A stretch of 64,000 bases of DNA from Pseudomonadota bacterium (GCA_963205115.1 CAUJHV010000056.1:62001-126000); one strand, 5' to 3'; counted from the stretch's first letter, positions 12,033-19,249 are shown. A program made the numbers and translations. Notes: generated by a model from the sequence alone, not told the origin.

Positions 12033-14603
12033 TCAATCACCGCGACGGAAGATGCCGGAACGGGCGATGGCGAGCGTGTCCCAACCGGGCCGGTGCGCCA
12101 GTTCGGTCTTGCGAATGCCCACCAGCACCGTGTTGTAGGCAAAGGCGCCTGCCGGACTGGGTTGGTCCGCGGTGAGGAAGTCGGGGTTGCCGGCGCGGTC
12201 GATGCCCTTGTCGTCCAGGTCCATCCACGCACCTTCGTACAGCACCGCCACGCCGGGCAGGCAGCGCTCGGTCACGTAGACCGGCACGATGCAGCTGCCG
12301 CGGTCGTTGTAGACCTCCACCGTGTCGCCGGTCACCAGTCCCAGACGCTTGGCATCACTGGCGTTGACGGTGACCTCCTGTGTGCAGGTCTCCCGCAGCC
12401 AGCCGATGTTGTGATAGATCGAATGCGTGCGTTCGCGCGGGTGCGGCGAGATCAGGTGGAACGGGTACTGTTGGGTCTTCGGATGGTTCAGCGATTCGAA
12501 AGGCTCGATCCACTTCGGGATCGCCGGGATGGGGTAGCCGTACTGGGTCTTCTTCCAGTCGGTGATGCCCGCCAGGTAGGGGCTGAAGATCTCGATCTTG
12601 CCGGAGCCGGTTTCGAACTTCTCGCCGTGTTCGATCTGGCGGCGGAAGGCAACCTGCGGCTCCTTGAAGGTGAACTTGTAGACGCCGCGCTGCTTGAACT
12701 CCTGCCAGCTCATCGTCACGCCCTGGTGCGCGCGCACCTTGCCGTTCCACCAGGCGGTGAGGTAGGCCTCGTCCACTGCGTCGGGGTTGCGGAAGTAGCT
12801 GCGCGTGGCGCGCGGGTTGTAGCGCTGGCCCAGGCCCTTGAGCTTGGGGTCCAGCGCCTCGAGGCGGTACGAGAGTTCGGTGAAGACCTGGAGGTCGGTC
12901 TTGCTCTCGCCCAGCGGCTCGATGACCTTCGGACGGTGGATGTAGTAGTGGCCCTTGTACCAGGGCAGGGCCACGTCGTGGCGCTCGAAGTGCGTGGAGA
13001 TCGGCAGCAGCACATCGGCCCACAGGCCCGAGGGCGTGATGGTCGCGTCCATGCAGACCACGAGTTCGAGCTTCTTGATGGCCTCGATCTGCTTGTTGAT
13101 GTGGGTCAGCTGATTGAACCAGTCCGAGCCCTGCCAGAAGATGGCCTTGATGTTGGGAATCTGGCCGTCGAGCTTGTCCTCGCGCGGCCAGAGTCCCACC
13201 TCCTCACGTGTGACGTTGGGGTAGTTCAGCACGCAGTGCGCCCAGCGGTCGCTCTTGATGCTGCCCCACCAGAGATTGGCGTTTTCGTCGTACGGGTAGG
13301 CCACGGATTCGGAGTGCCAGGCCTTGCCCACGCCCTCGGCGCTGCCGCCGAGCTTGCCGATGTTGCCGGTGATGGTCTGCACGGCCGCGGCCATGCGGTT
13401 GTACTGCTCGCCGTAGGCGGCGCGGCCGGGCGCCCAGCTGGCTTTCAGCGCGGCCGGCTTGGTCGTGGCGTACAGGCGCGCGAGCTTGCGGATGTCCTCG
13501 GCCTTGACGCCGCAGATGGCCTCGGCCCATTCCGGTGATTTGGGTTGTTTGTCGTTCGTGCCGAGGATGTAGTCCTTGAAGTTCTCGGCGTTGGCCCACT
13601 CCTTGGGCATGGTTCCCTTGTCGACGCCCAGCGCAAACCTGTCGATGAAGGCCTGGTCCTGCAGGTTCTCCGTGAAGATCACGTGGGCCATGGCCGCCAG
13701 CATCGCGGCATCGGTATTGGGCTTGATCGGGATCCACCACGCGTCGTAGGCGGAGGCCGAATCGGTGTACTGCGGGTCCACCAGCACGAACTTGCAGCCA
13801 CGCTGCTTGGCCATGCGCATGTAGTAGAAGGTGTTGCCGCCGTGGAAGGTGTAGGCCGGGTTCCAGCCCCACATGATGATCAGCTTGCTGTGCGCGAAGG
13901 CATCGTCCTCGTTGCCGTCTTCGATGGTGCCGAAGGTGATGCGGCTGCTGAAGGTGGTGCCCTGGTAGCTGGGCACGCTCCAGCTGTTGGTGCGGCAGCC
14001 GAACATGCCGAGGAACCGGCCCAGCAGGCCTTCGATCTGGTCGCTCTTGTGCAGCACGCCGTAGCTGGCGCCGGCGTAGCTCTGGTCCAGGATCGCCGTG
14101 GGCCCATAGGTCTTCTTCAGCTGGGTCATCTTCCTGGCGATGTGGTCCAGCGCCTCGTCCCAGCTCACGCGCTTGAACTTGCCTTCGCCGCGCTCGCCCA
14201 CGCGCATCATCGGGTAGAGCAGACGTTCCGGTGAATACAGGCGGTAGCGGTACGAGCGCCCGCGCAGGCAGGCGCGCAGCTGCGGTTCGTCCACCGTGTC
14301 CTTGCCGAAGAAACCGCCCTTCTGGTAGCGGCCGTCGTCGCTGGACAGGCGCACGATCACATCGCCCTTCTTGTGCGCCACCAGCATGTGGCGCGAGCCG
14401 CAGTTGTGCGCGCAGGAGGTGACGACGGTGGTCAGCTGGTCGTCGGTCGGGTAGGGCTCGTAGGCGAAGGCCGCGGCCTTCTTCGGGAAGCCGGCCAGGC
14501 TGACGAGACCCGTGGCGCCGACGAGCTTGAGGAAGTCGCGGCGCGTGGCGGAAGCGCCGCCGCCGACGGTGAATTGCTCGAGAAGGGTCTGGCCCGGGTT
14601 CAC
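12033..14603 (-). CDS. DmsA-like molybdopterin oxidoreductase, Tat-exported (S-/N-oxide reductase family)
   Basis: 856-residue catalytic subunit of the DMSO reductase family. The Tat signal is ATRRDFLKLVGATG (residues about 19-32). Long stretches resemble E. coli DmsA/YnfE, for example YSPERLLYPMMRVGERGEGK, WIPIKPNTDAA and the C-terminal SPHPRERTHSIYHN region. The N-terminal FS0 cluster motif is C64-x3-C68-x3-H72 ... C112: the third cysteine of DmsA is His here. The Mo-ligand region (TNSWSVPSYQG) offers Ser rather than Cys, as in DmsA; this alignment is by eye. GTG 14603 overlaps the cytochrome stop (GTGA). Likely a periplasmic oxo-transfer reductase for a sulfoxide, N-oxide or similar acceptor; the substrate is unknown. 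Confidence 0.9.
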   Translation of the reverse strand: MNPGQTLLEQFTVGGGASATRRDFLKLVGATGLVSLAGFPKKAAAFAYEPYPTDDQLTTVVTSCAHNCGSRHMLVAHKKGDVIVRLSSDDGRYQKGGFFGKDTVDEPQLRACLRGRSYRYRLYSPERLLYPMMRVGERGEGKFKRVSWDEALDHIARKMTQLKKTYGPTAILDQSYAGASYGVLHKSDQIEGLLGRFLGMFGCRTNSWSVPSYQGTTFSSRITFGTIEDGNEDDAFAHSKLIIMWGWNPAYTFHGGNTFYYMRMAKQRGCKFVLVDPQYTDSASAYDAWWIPIKPNTDAAMLAAMAHVIFTENLQDQAFIDRFALGVDKGTMPKEWANAENFKDYILGTNDKQPKSPEWAEAICGVKAEDIRKLARLYATTKPAALKASWAPGRAAYGEQYNRMAAAVQTITGNIGKLGGSAEGVGKAWHSESVAYPYDENANLWWGSIKSDRWAHCVLNYPNVTREEVGLWPREDKLDGQIPNIKAIFWQGSDWFNQLTHINKQIEAIKKLELVVCMDATITPSGLWADVLLPISTHFERHDVALPWYKGHYYIHRPKVIEPLGESKTDLQVFTELSYRLEALDPKLKGLGQRYNPRATRSYFRNPDAVDEAYLTAWWNGKVRAHQGVTMSWQEFKQRGVYKFTFKEPQVAFRRQIEHGEKFETGSGKIEIFSPYLAGITDWKKTQYGYPIPAIPKWIEPFESLNHPKTQQYPFHLISPHPRERTHSIYHNIGWLRETCTQEVTVNASDAKRLGLVTGDTVEVYNDRGSCIVPVYVTERCLPGVAVLYEGAWMDLDDKGIDRAGNPDFLTADQPSPAGAFAYNTVLVGIRKTELAHRPGWDTLAIARSGIFRRGD

Positions 14604-15448
14604 GGCTTGGCTCCCGCAGGGGTCGGATGGTTGGTGGGTGTCAGGCGGAATCGGGCTTCCGGCGCATTCGCACGGCCCTTGGCCCAGTCCGGCACCTCGG
14701 GCGCCATGCCTTCCCATGGGGTGCGTGTGTAGGGGTAGGTGGTGCGGTACCAGGCGCGGCCGCCGTGGCAGCCGTAGCAGGTGTCGCCGCCGCCCTTCGC
14801 GGCAGCCTCTTCGATGGCCGCGGCGTTGAGGTAGTTGACCTGGTGCCGGTTCGTGCGGATCGCCGCGTGGCACAGCAGGCAGTTGTCCTGGAACATGGCC
14901 TTGCTCTTGGGCCAGGGTTCGGGCAGACCCATGACGGTGTAATTCATCTGGCCGTGGCACTTCAGGCAGGTCGACTCGGGCGCCACCATCTTGCGCAGCG
15001 TGAAGCCGCCGGTGTGTTGCGAGGTGGCGGACGACAGCGGCGTCTCGTCGCGCGGGTCGTTGCCCTGGTGGCAGGTGGTGCAGCGCAGGTTCATCAGCTG
15101 CCTGGCCATCGGGGTGACCATGTGGCGGCGGTGGAACGTGTCCTGTTCGCCGGTGTAGGTGCTGGTCTGCTGGTACCAGGCTTTGGCGGCTGCGGCGCGC
15201 ACGCCGGCAGGCGAGGCGGGGCGTACGCTGGCCACGAGCACTTCCGCGTGGCAGGCCAGGCACTGTGCGTCGGTGGCCTGGTCGATCTGCGGCTTGAAGT
15301 GGATCGGGTCGTAGCGGGCGCGCTGGTAATCGACGGCGGGCGCGGCAGGCGCGGCGGCGGCCCAGGCGGTGAGGGCGACCGTGCTCAGCAGCGCGGCCAG
15401 GCGCATGAACCAGCCGGTTCGAGGTGCCGCGAGGCGTCGGGCAATCAT
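14600..15448 (-). CDS. Periplasmic pentaheme cytochrome c
   Basis: 282 residues with a Sec signal peptide (MRLAALLSTVALTAWAAAAPA) and five CxxCH motifs: CLACH (63-67), CTTCH (123-127), CLKCH (161-165), CLLCH (190-194) and CYGCH (224-228). Many extra histidines can act as distal ligands. ATG 15448 is preferred to an in-frame GTG at 15484. It is the electron-transfer partner of the molybdoenzyme that follows with a 4-nt overlap. It shows no membrane anchor beyond the signal, so it probably shuttles electrons from a quinol-oxidising cytochrome to the ferredoxin subunit. Confidence 0.9.
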   Translation of the reverse strand: MIARRLAAPRTGWFMRLAALLSTVALTAWAAAAPAAPAVDYQRARYDPIHFKPQIDQATDAQCLACHAEVLVASVRPASPAGVRAAAAKAWYQQTSTYTGEQDTFHRRHMVTPMARQLMNLRCTTCHQGNDPRDETPLSSATSQHTGGFTLRKMVAPESTCLKCHGQMNYTVMGLPEPWPKSKAMFQDNCLLCHAAIRTNRHQVNYLNAAAIEEAAAKGGGDTCYGCHGGRAWYRTTYPYTRTPWEGMAPEVPDWAKGRANAPEARFRLTPTNHPTPAGAKP

Positions 15449-15473
15449 GGTGTGTCGCTGGGGTTGTGGGGAT

Positions 15474-15500
15474 GACCGGGCCACCAGAGGCGGCCCGGTC
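15474..15500 (-). promoter_or_regulatory. Intercistronic stem-loop between the Met-rich gene and the cytochrome gene
   Basis: A perfect 9-bp GC-rich inverted repeat, GACCGGGCC (15474-15482) and GGCCCGGTC (15492-15500), with a 9-nt loop and no T-run. It sits in the 78-bp gap after the Met-rich repeat gene. It could act as an mRNA 3' stabiliser or partial terminator that lets the upstream secreted proteins be made in excess over the enzyme. That role is inferred. Confidence 0.55.
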
Positions 15501-15526
15501 GGACGGTCACTGGTGTGGGCGCGGAA

Positions 15527-16141
15527 TTACTTCTTGCCTTCCATGCCGGACATGCCGCTCATGCCGGACATGCCCTTCTGGCCTTCCATGCCAGACATTC
15601 CGCTCATGCCCTTCTGGCCTTGCATGCCCGACATGCCGCTCATGCCGGACATCCCGCTCATGCCCTTCTGGCCCTGCATGCCAGACATGCCGCTCATGCC
15701 GCTCATGCCAGACATGCCCTTCTGCCCTTGCATGCCGCTCATGCCCGACATCCCGCTCATGCCGGTCTGCGACGACTTCCGGGTCTTCTTCTTGGCCTTG
15801 GTCTTGCCTTCCATGCCGGACATGCCCGACATCCCTGACATGCCCTTCTGGCCTTGCATGCCGGACATGCCACTCATGCCCGACATGCCCTTCTGACCTT
15901 GCATGCCCGACATGCCGCTCATGCCGCTCATGCCGCTCATGCCCTTCTGGCCTTCCATGCCGGACATGCCCGACATCCCGGACATGCCCTTCTGGCCCTG
16001 CATGCCGGACATGCCGCTCATGCCTTTCTGGCCTTCCATGCCGGACATGCCGGACATGCCCTTCTGGTCTTGTGCGTAAGCTGAGCTGATCAGGGCGGCC
16101 ATAACCGTCATGACGCCGGCGACTTTGCGAAGTTGCTTCAT
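15527..16141 (-). CDS. Secreted methionine-rich Gly-X-Y (collagen-like) repeat protein
   Basis: 204 residues. The signal peptide MKQLRKVAGVMTVMAALISS ends near AYAQ. Everything after residue 27 is low complexity with Gly at every third position: blocks of GMS, GME, GMQ and GQK triplets, for example GMSGMSGMEGQK. Block 1 has 28 triplets (28-111) and block 2 has 26 (127-204). They are split by a basic linker (KTKAKKKTRKSSQ). By my count 44 methionines lie in the repeats and there is no Cys, Trp or proline. GGAG precedes the ATG. It lies inside the sigma-54 operon, upstream of a DMSO-reductase-family enzyme. Candidate roles: sacrificial oxidant scavenger (Met to MetSO), Cu(I) binding, or a structural fibre. 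I do not recognise a named family; it is not the MXKDX pentapeptide pattern. Confidence 0.88.
   Translation of the reverse strand: MKQLRKVAGVMTVMAALISSAYAQDQKGMSGMSGMEGQKGMSGMSGMQGQKGMSGMSGMSGMEGQKGMSGMSGMSGMSGMQGQKGMSGMSGMSGMQGQKGMSGMSGMSGMEGKTKAKKKTRKSSQTGMSGMSGMSGMQGQKGMSGMSGMSGMSGMQGQKGMSGMSGMSGMSGMQGQKGMSGMSGMEGQKGMSGMSGMSGMEGKK
15530..16060 (-). repeat. In-gene tandem 9-bp-derived repeat encoding Gly-Met-Ser triplets
   Basis: The DNA is a degenerate array of GGCATGAGC/GGCATGTCC units interrupted by GGCCAGAAG, covering nearly the whole mature protein. Synonymous codons vary between units (AGC/TCC/TCG, GGC/GGG). This argues that the amino acid pattern is selected rather than being a very recent slippage expansion. 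Length variation between strains is expected. Confidence 0.85.
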
Positions 16142-16206
16142 CTCATTTCTCCGTGTGGTGAGTGCTGCGTTGGGGTAATACGTGGGGCTGTCAGCCCGGC
16201 AGGTCC

Positions 16207-16221
16207 GCAGCAGACGTGCCT
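16207..16221 (-). promoter_or_regulatory. Possible second sigma-54 promoter in front of the Met-rich gene
   Basis: The minus strand reads AGGCACGTCTGCTGC. It has GG and GC separated by 10 nt and the GGCAC core of a -24/-12 element, differing from consensus at the -12 side (CTGC for TTGC). It shares GGCACGTC with the stronger site at 16619-16633. The predicted start near 16195 would give a leader of about 54 nt to the Met-rich gene. Confidence 0.4.
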
Positions 16222-16279
16222 TCAGCGTTCTTGCCGCCGTTGCGGCAATTCCGATGAACCTGGGCGGAACGGGCCTGGC

Positions 16280-16594
16280 TCAAGGCCGCGCTCCATGCAG
16301 TTGGCGAAGGTCGTAGCGACCGGGCATTCCGGGCTGGAACATGGGCGAGTACCACGCCCCTTGTTCGGCGATGCGCGCCAGGCCCGGGGGCCAGGGCGCC
16401 GACACACCGGCCAGGCGGCGCGTCTTCAGCGCGACATCCACCGTCAGGCCTTGAATCACCGGTGCCGACACGGGCCTGCGGTCGGGCTCCAGTCCGGCCA
16501 CGGGCGCCGTGGCGCCTTGCGCGCGAACCGCGGTGCCGATCAACAGCGTGGTGCTGGCGGCCATCAGGCTCAGGGCGCGGTATACGTTCGACAT
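16280..16594 (-). CDS. Small secreted protein of unknown function, first gene of the sigma-54 operon
   Basis: 104 residues with a convincing signal peptide (MSNVYRALSLMAASTTLLIG, cleavage after AVRAQ). The mature part of about 78 residues has no recognised motif. It is rich in Pro/Ala/Arg and has an aromatic C-terminal segment (QGAWYSPMFQPGMPGRYDL) but no Cys. ATG 16594 is fixed by a strong AGGAGG at 16601-16606. An exact -24/-12 sigma-54 element lies just upstream and gives a leader of only about 12 nt. It precedes the Met-rich gene by 138 bp. A periplasmic partner of the redox system is plausible but unproven. Confidence 0.75.
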   Translation of the reverse strand: MSNVYRALSLMAASTTLLIGTAVRAQGATAPVAGLEPDRRPVSAPVIQGLTVDVALKTRRLAGVSAPWPPGLARIAEQGAWYSPMFQPGMPGRYDLRQLHGARP

Positions 16595-16618
16595 GCAGGT
16601 CCTCCTGCCTCCTTCATC

Positions 16619-16633
16619 GCAAGCGACGTGCCA
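16619..16633 (-). promoter_or_regulatory. Sigma-54 (-24/-12) promoter of the Met-rich/molybdoenzyme operon
   Basis: The minus strand reads TGGCACGTCGCTTGC, an exact TGGCAC-N5-TTGC match with the invariant GG and GC 10 nt apart. The predicted +1 is near 16607, immediately before the AGGAGG and ATG 16594 of the first gene. The locus also encodes an NtrC-type activator with an intact GAFTGA loop (7256-8602), which is what such a promoter requires. Confidence 0.85.
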
Positions 16634-16694
16634 CACGTAACAGCGCCTCGAGGGCCTTTGAAATCAAGGACTTGGGCGCGTCGTCAGTCGCATC

Positions 16695-16733
16695 GGCCTG
16701 TCAATCTGGCAGGCCACATGACAGCTTGGCAGG
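16695..16733 (-). promoter_or_regulatory. Candidate upstream activator site for the NtrC-family regulator
   Basis: Arms GGCCTGTCA (16695-16703) and TGGCAGGCC (16707-16715) are inverted with one mismatch around a 3-nt centre. The half-site TGGCAGG recurs at 16727-16733, 20 bp along. The dyad centre is about 98 bp upstream of the predicted sigma-54 start, the usual position for enhancer-binding proteins. Which regulator binds is inferred from neighbourhood. Confidence 0.55.
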
Positions 16734-16787
16734 GCTGCGGGCTGACACGGGTGCCGCCGGGCCAGGGCCCTCGCGTACGATGGCGCG

Positions 16788-17777
16788 ATGACTTCCAACT
16801 CCTGGCCGCCGGGCGTGCGGCGACGCAGCTGCATCGCGGCCATCGCCGGCGTTGCGGCCTTTCCGCTGGCCGCGCAGACGCGCTTTCCGGAGCGCGCGAT
16901 CACGCTGGTCGTGCCCTTCGCGCCGGGCGGCATTGCGGACATCACGGCGCGCACCGTGGCCGAACAGATGGCGCGCACGCTGGGCCAGGCCGTCGTGGTC
17001 GAGAACAAGCCCAGCGCCGGCAGCATCGTGGCCAGCCAGGCGGTGGCCGGTGCGCGACCCGACGGCCACACGCTGCTGCTGGTGAGCAACGGTCACGCCG
17101 TGAGCGCCGGCCTGTTCCGCAAACTGCCCTACGACCCGGTGAAGGACTTCGCGCCGGTCAGCACGCTGGGCTTCTTCGACCTCGGCTTCTTCGTGGGCAG
17201 CGGCTCACCCCACGCCAGCCTGAAGGACCTGCTGGCGCATGCACGCGCGAAGCCGGGCGCGCTGAACCTGGGCACCATCGCCGTGGGCAGCACGCAGCAC
17301 CTCGCGGCCAAGCTGTTCGAGACCGTGGCCGGCATCGATGTGACGCTGGTGCCCTACAAGGGCAGCCCCGCGGTCCTGACCGCACTGCGCAGTGGAGAGA
17401 TCGACCTGGCCGTGGAAATCCTCGGGCCGATGCTGCCGCAGGTGCAGGCCGGCGCGGTGCGTGTGCTGGCGGTGTCGTCCGGGCGGCGCAACCCGGCCCT
17501 GCCCGATGTGCCCACGGTGATCCAGGCCGGCGTGGCGGGCTACGACGTGGCCTCGTGGAACGGCCTGGCCGCACCCGCAGGCACGCCACCCGCGGTGATC
17601 GAGACATTGAACCGCGCCGTGCGCGAAGCCGTCGCCAGCCCCGCCGTCGCCGATCGTCTGGGCAAGGCCGGCATGCGTGTGGCCGCCAGCAGCCCGGCGG
17701 AACTGCAGACCCTGCTGGTGCAGGAAATCGCCCGCTGGGGCGAGGTCATCCGCCGCGCGAAGATCGAGCCGGAGTGA
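16788..17777 (+). CDS. Bug/TctC-family tripartite tricarboxylate receptor, orphan
   Basis: 329-residue periplasmic solute receptor. FPERAITLVVPFAPGGIADITAR and VENKPSAGSIVASQAVA are the standard TctC/Bug signatures (sandwich of two alpha/beta domains binding carboxylates). The leader is short and Arg-rich, with cleavage near PLAAQ. No TctA/TctB permease genes are adjacent, which is common for this greatly expanded Burkholderiales family. Divergent from the sigma-54 operon; the activator-site dyad lies in the shared spacer, so cross-talk is possible. Confidence 0.92.
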   Translation: MTSNSWPPGVRRRSCIAAIAGVAAFPLAAQTRFPERAITLVVPFAPGGIADITARTVAEQMARTLGQAVVVENKPSAGSIVASQAVAGARPDGHTLLLVSNGHAVSAGLFRKLPYDPVKDFAPVSTLGFFDLGFFVGSGSPHASLKDLLAHARAKPGALNLGTIAVGSTQHLAAKLFETVAGIDVTLVPYKGSPAVLTALRSGEIDLAVEILGPMLPQVQAGAVRVLAVSSGRRNPALPDVPTVIQAGVAGYDVASWNGLAAPAGTPPAVIETLNRAVREAVASPAVADRLGKAGMRVAASSPAELQTLLVQEIARWGEVIRRAKIEPE

Positions 17778-17846
17778 GGCCCCGGGCCCCGCCGCGCGTG
17801 GCCCGCCACTGGCGAACGGCCTTGCGGTCTGCGTCCGCGATGCCGC

Positions 17847-18674
17847 TCACTCCTTGTAGTAGACGATCTGGTGCGTCACCGCCAGCAGTTCGCCGTCAGG
17901 TCCCCACATCTCGGCGGCCTGGTCGAAGAAGCCCTTGCTGAACTGGTGCGCGCGTGCATGTCCCAGCAGGTGCTGCTGGCCGATGCGCGCGAGCGCTGCG
18001 CCATCGGCATGGAAATAGACCGTGAACGAGACGGTGCCGATGGGCACCCAAGCCGGCCGGCGCACGAACAGGCGCGGGAAGAAGACATCGCACAAGGCGG
18101 CCAGCGCGGGGAAATCCAGCGCGCGTGGCGGCTCGTCGCGCACCCACTGCAGGCTCACCGAATCGGCGTTTTCGCCGACGGGACGCGAGGCCTGGCTGAG
18201 CAGTCCGCCCTTGACGAAGCGCATGTCGTAGGCCGAGGTCCAGCGCGCACGCGCCAGCGGCAGCAGGCGGTCCAGACCCGACGCAGGTGGCGCGGGCGGG
18301 AAGCCCGTCTCCACCGCCGACCAGGTCTCGCGCCGCGTGGCCAGCACGGCCGTGGCCGTGGCGACGGTCGCCTCGCCCTGGCGCATCTGCACCAGCCAAT
18401 GCTGGGTGGAACGGTTGCTACGCGCGAGCGTCACCTGCACATCGAATGGGCCGTCGGCGATGGGCCCCGCGTAGTTGACGGTCAAGGCCAGCGGTTCGCC
18501 CTGGCGCTGCGGGTCCAGCAGCACGGCCTGCAACAGGGTGGCCGCGGTCACGCCGCCGAAGGGGCCGACCATGTTGCCGTAGGCCGGCGAGGTGGCACCG
18601 CGCCACAGGCCCTGGCCGGGCTGCGGCTGCAGTTCGAGGGCCTGGTCGAAAGGGTGCGGGGCAGGTGTGGACAT
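17847..18674 (-). CDS. Acyl-CoA thioesterase, TesB-like double hot-dog
   Basis: 275 residues from ATG 18674 (the frame stays open upstream to 18848 without family similarity). The GNMVGPFGGVTAATLLQAVLL segment and the C-terminal FDQAAEMWGPDGELLAVTHQ are typical of TesB/YbgC-related double hot-dog thioesterases, which hydrolyse acyl-CoA. No operon partner: the next genes are on the opposite strand. The substrate chain length cannot be read from sequence. Confidence 0.85.
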   Translation of the reverse strand: MSTPAPHPFDQALELQPQPGQGLWRGATSPAYGNMVGPFGGVTAATLLQAVLLDPQRQGEPLALTVNYAGPIADGPFDVQVTLARSNRSTQHWLVQMRQGEATVATATAVLATRRETWSAVETGFPPAPPASGLDRLLPLARARWTSAYDMRFVKGGLLSQASRPVGENADSVSLQWVRDEPPRALDFPALAALCDVFFPRLFVRRPAWVPIGTVSFTVYFHADGAALARIGQQHLLGHARAHQFSKGFFDQAAEMWGPDGELLAVTHQIVYYKE

Positions 18675-18682
18675 CGGTCGTG

Positions 18683-18706
18683 CGGTTGAAGCGGTTGCGC
18701 CGGTTG
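18683..18706 (-). repeat. Three CGGTTG direct repeats with exact 9-bp spacing
   Basis: CGGTTG occurs at 18683, 18692 and 18701, immediately upstream of the thioesterase start (minus strand, where it reads CAACCG). It may be a small operator or chance in GC-rich sequence. Confidence 0.35.
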
Positions 18707-18804
18707 TAGCAGCTTGCGGCGCGCGCCGCGGTCGCCGGGACGACACGGCCACTGGCGCGTGATCCCCTTGGGCGCGCCATCGGAAGCCACACCGCCACCG
18801 CGAT

Positions 18805-18837
18805 GGAATAAATCCCGGGTCTGCGGTGTTTACCGTC
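18805..18837 (+). promoter_or_regulatory. Possible ECF-type promoter before the lipoprotein/sigma factor unit
   Basis: GGAATAAA at 18805-18812 resembles the -35 AAT-core of ECF sigma promoters and CGTC follows at 18834-18837. The spacing (21 nt) is longer than usual, so the -10 assignment is weak. Autoregulation by the ECF factor encoded at 19266 is the natural hypothesis. Confidence 0.3.
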
Positions 18838-18865
18838 GTATCACCCACACTTCCGGAGATCCGAC

Positions 18866-19249
18866 ATGATTCGCAGACTCACGCTGTCCGCCTTTGCCCT
18901 GACTGCCTTGCTGGCCGCGGGCTGTGCGTCCACGATGGGCGCCGGGGCCCCCGCCCGTGCCGCCGACGGGGTGCTGATCGGCTCCAACGGCATGGCGCTG
19001 TACACCTTCGACCGCGACGCCACCCCCGGCAAGAGCGCGTGCAACGGCCCCTGCGCCACCAACTGGCCGCCGCTGATGGCATCGGCCAGTGCAGCATCCA
19101 TGGGCGACTGGACCATCATCACGCGCGACGACGGCGGCAAGCAGTGGGCCTACAAGAGCAAGCCCCTGTACTTCTGGATCAAGGACCAGAAGCCGGGCGA
19201 CCGCACCGGCGACGGTTTCAACAACGTGTGGCACCTGGCGCGCCCCTGA
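18866..19249 (+). CDS. Secreted lipoprotein with COG4315-type repeats
   Basis: 127 residues. The lipobox LLAAGC predicts a lipid-anchored mature protein starting at Cys20. The body has two copies of the Lipoprotein_15-type motif (GMALYTFDRDATPGKSACNG with CATNWPP, then KPLYFWIKDQKPGDRTGDGF). Function of this widespread family is not established. It is 16 bp upstream of an ECF sigma factor gene, an association that is common and suggests control by the sigma/anti-sigma pair. Confidence 0.88.
   Translation: MIRRLTLSAFALTALLAAGCASTMGAGAPARAADGVLIGSNGMALYTFDRDATPGKSACNGPCATNWPPLMASASAASMGDWTIITRDDGGKQWAYKSKPLYFWIKDQKPGDRTGDGFNNVWHLARP

Noticed and set aside
15530-16060. CRISPR-like array
   Set aside because: Units are about 9 bp, contiguous, in frame and without spacers; it is a protein-coding tandem repeat.
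15424-16089. Long plus-strand frames of Cys/Ser/Pro or Ala/His repeats opposite the Met-rich gene
   Set aside because: They are by-products of the repeat read on the other strand; no signal peptide, no ribosome-binding site and no plausible protein composition.
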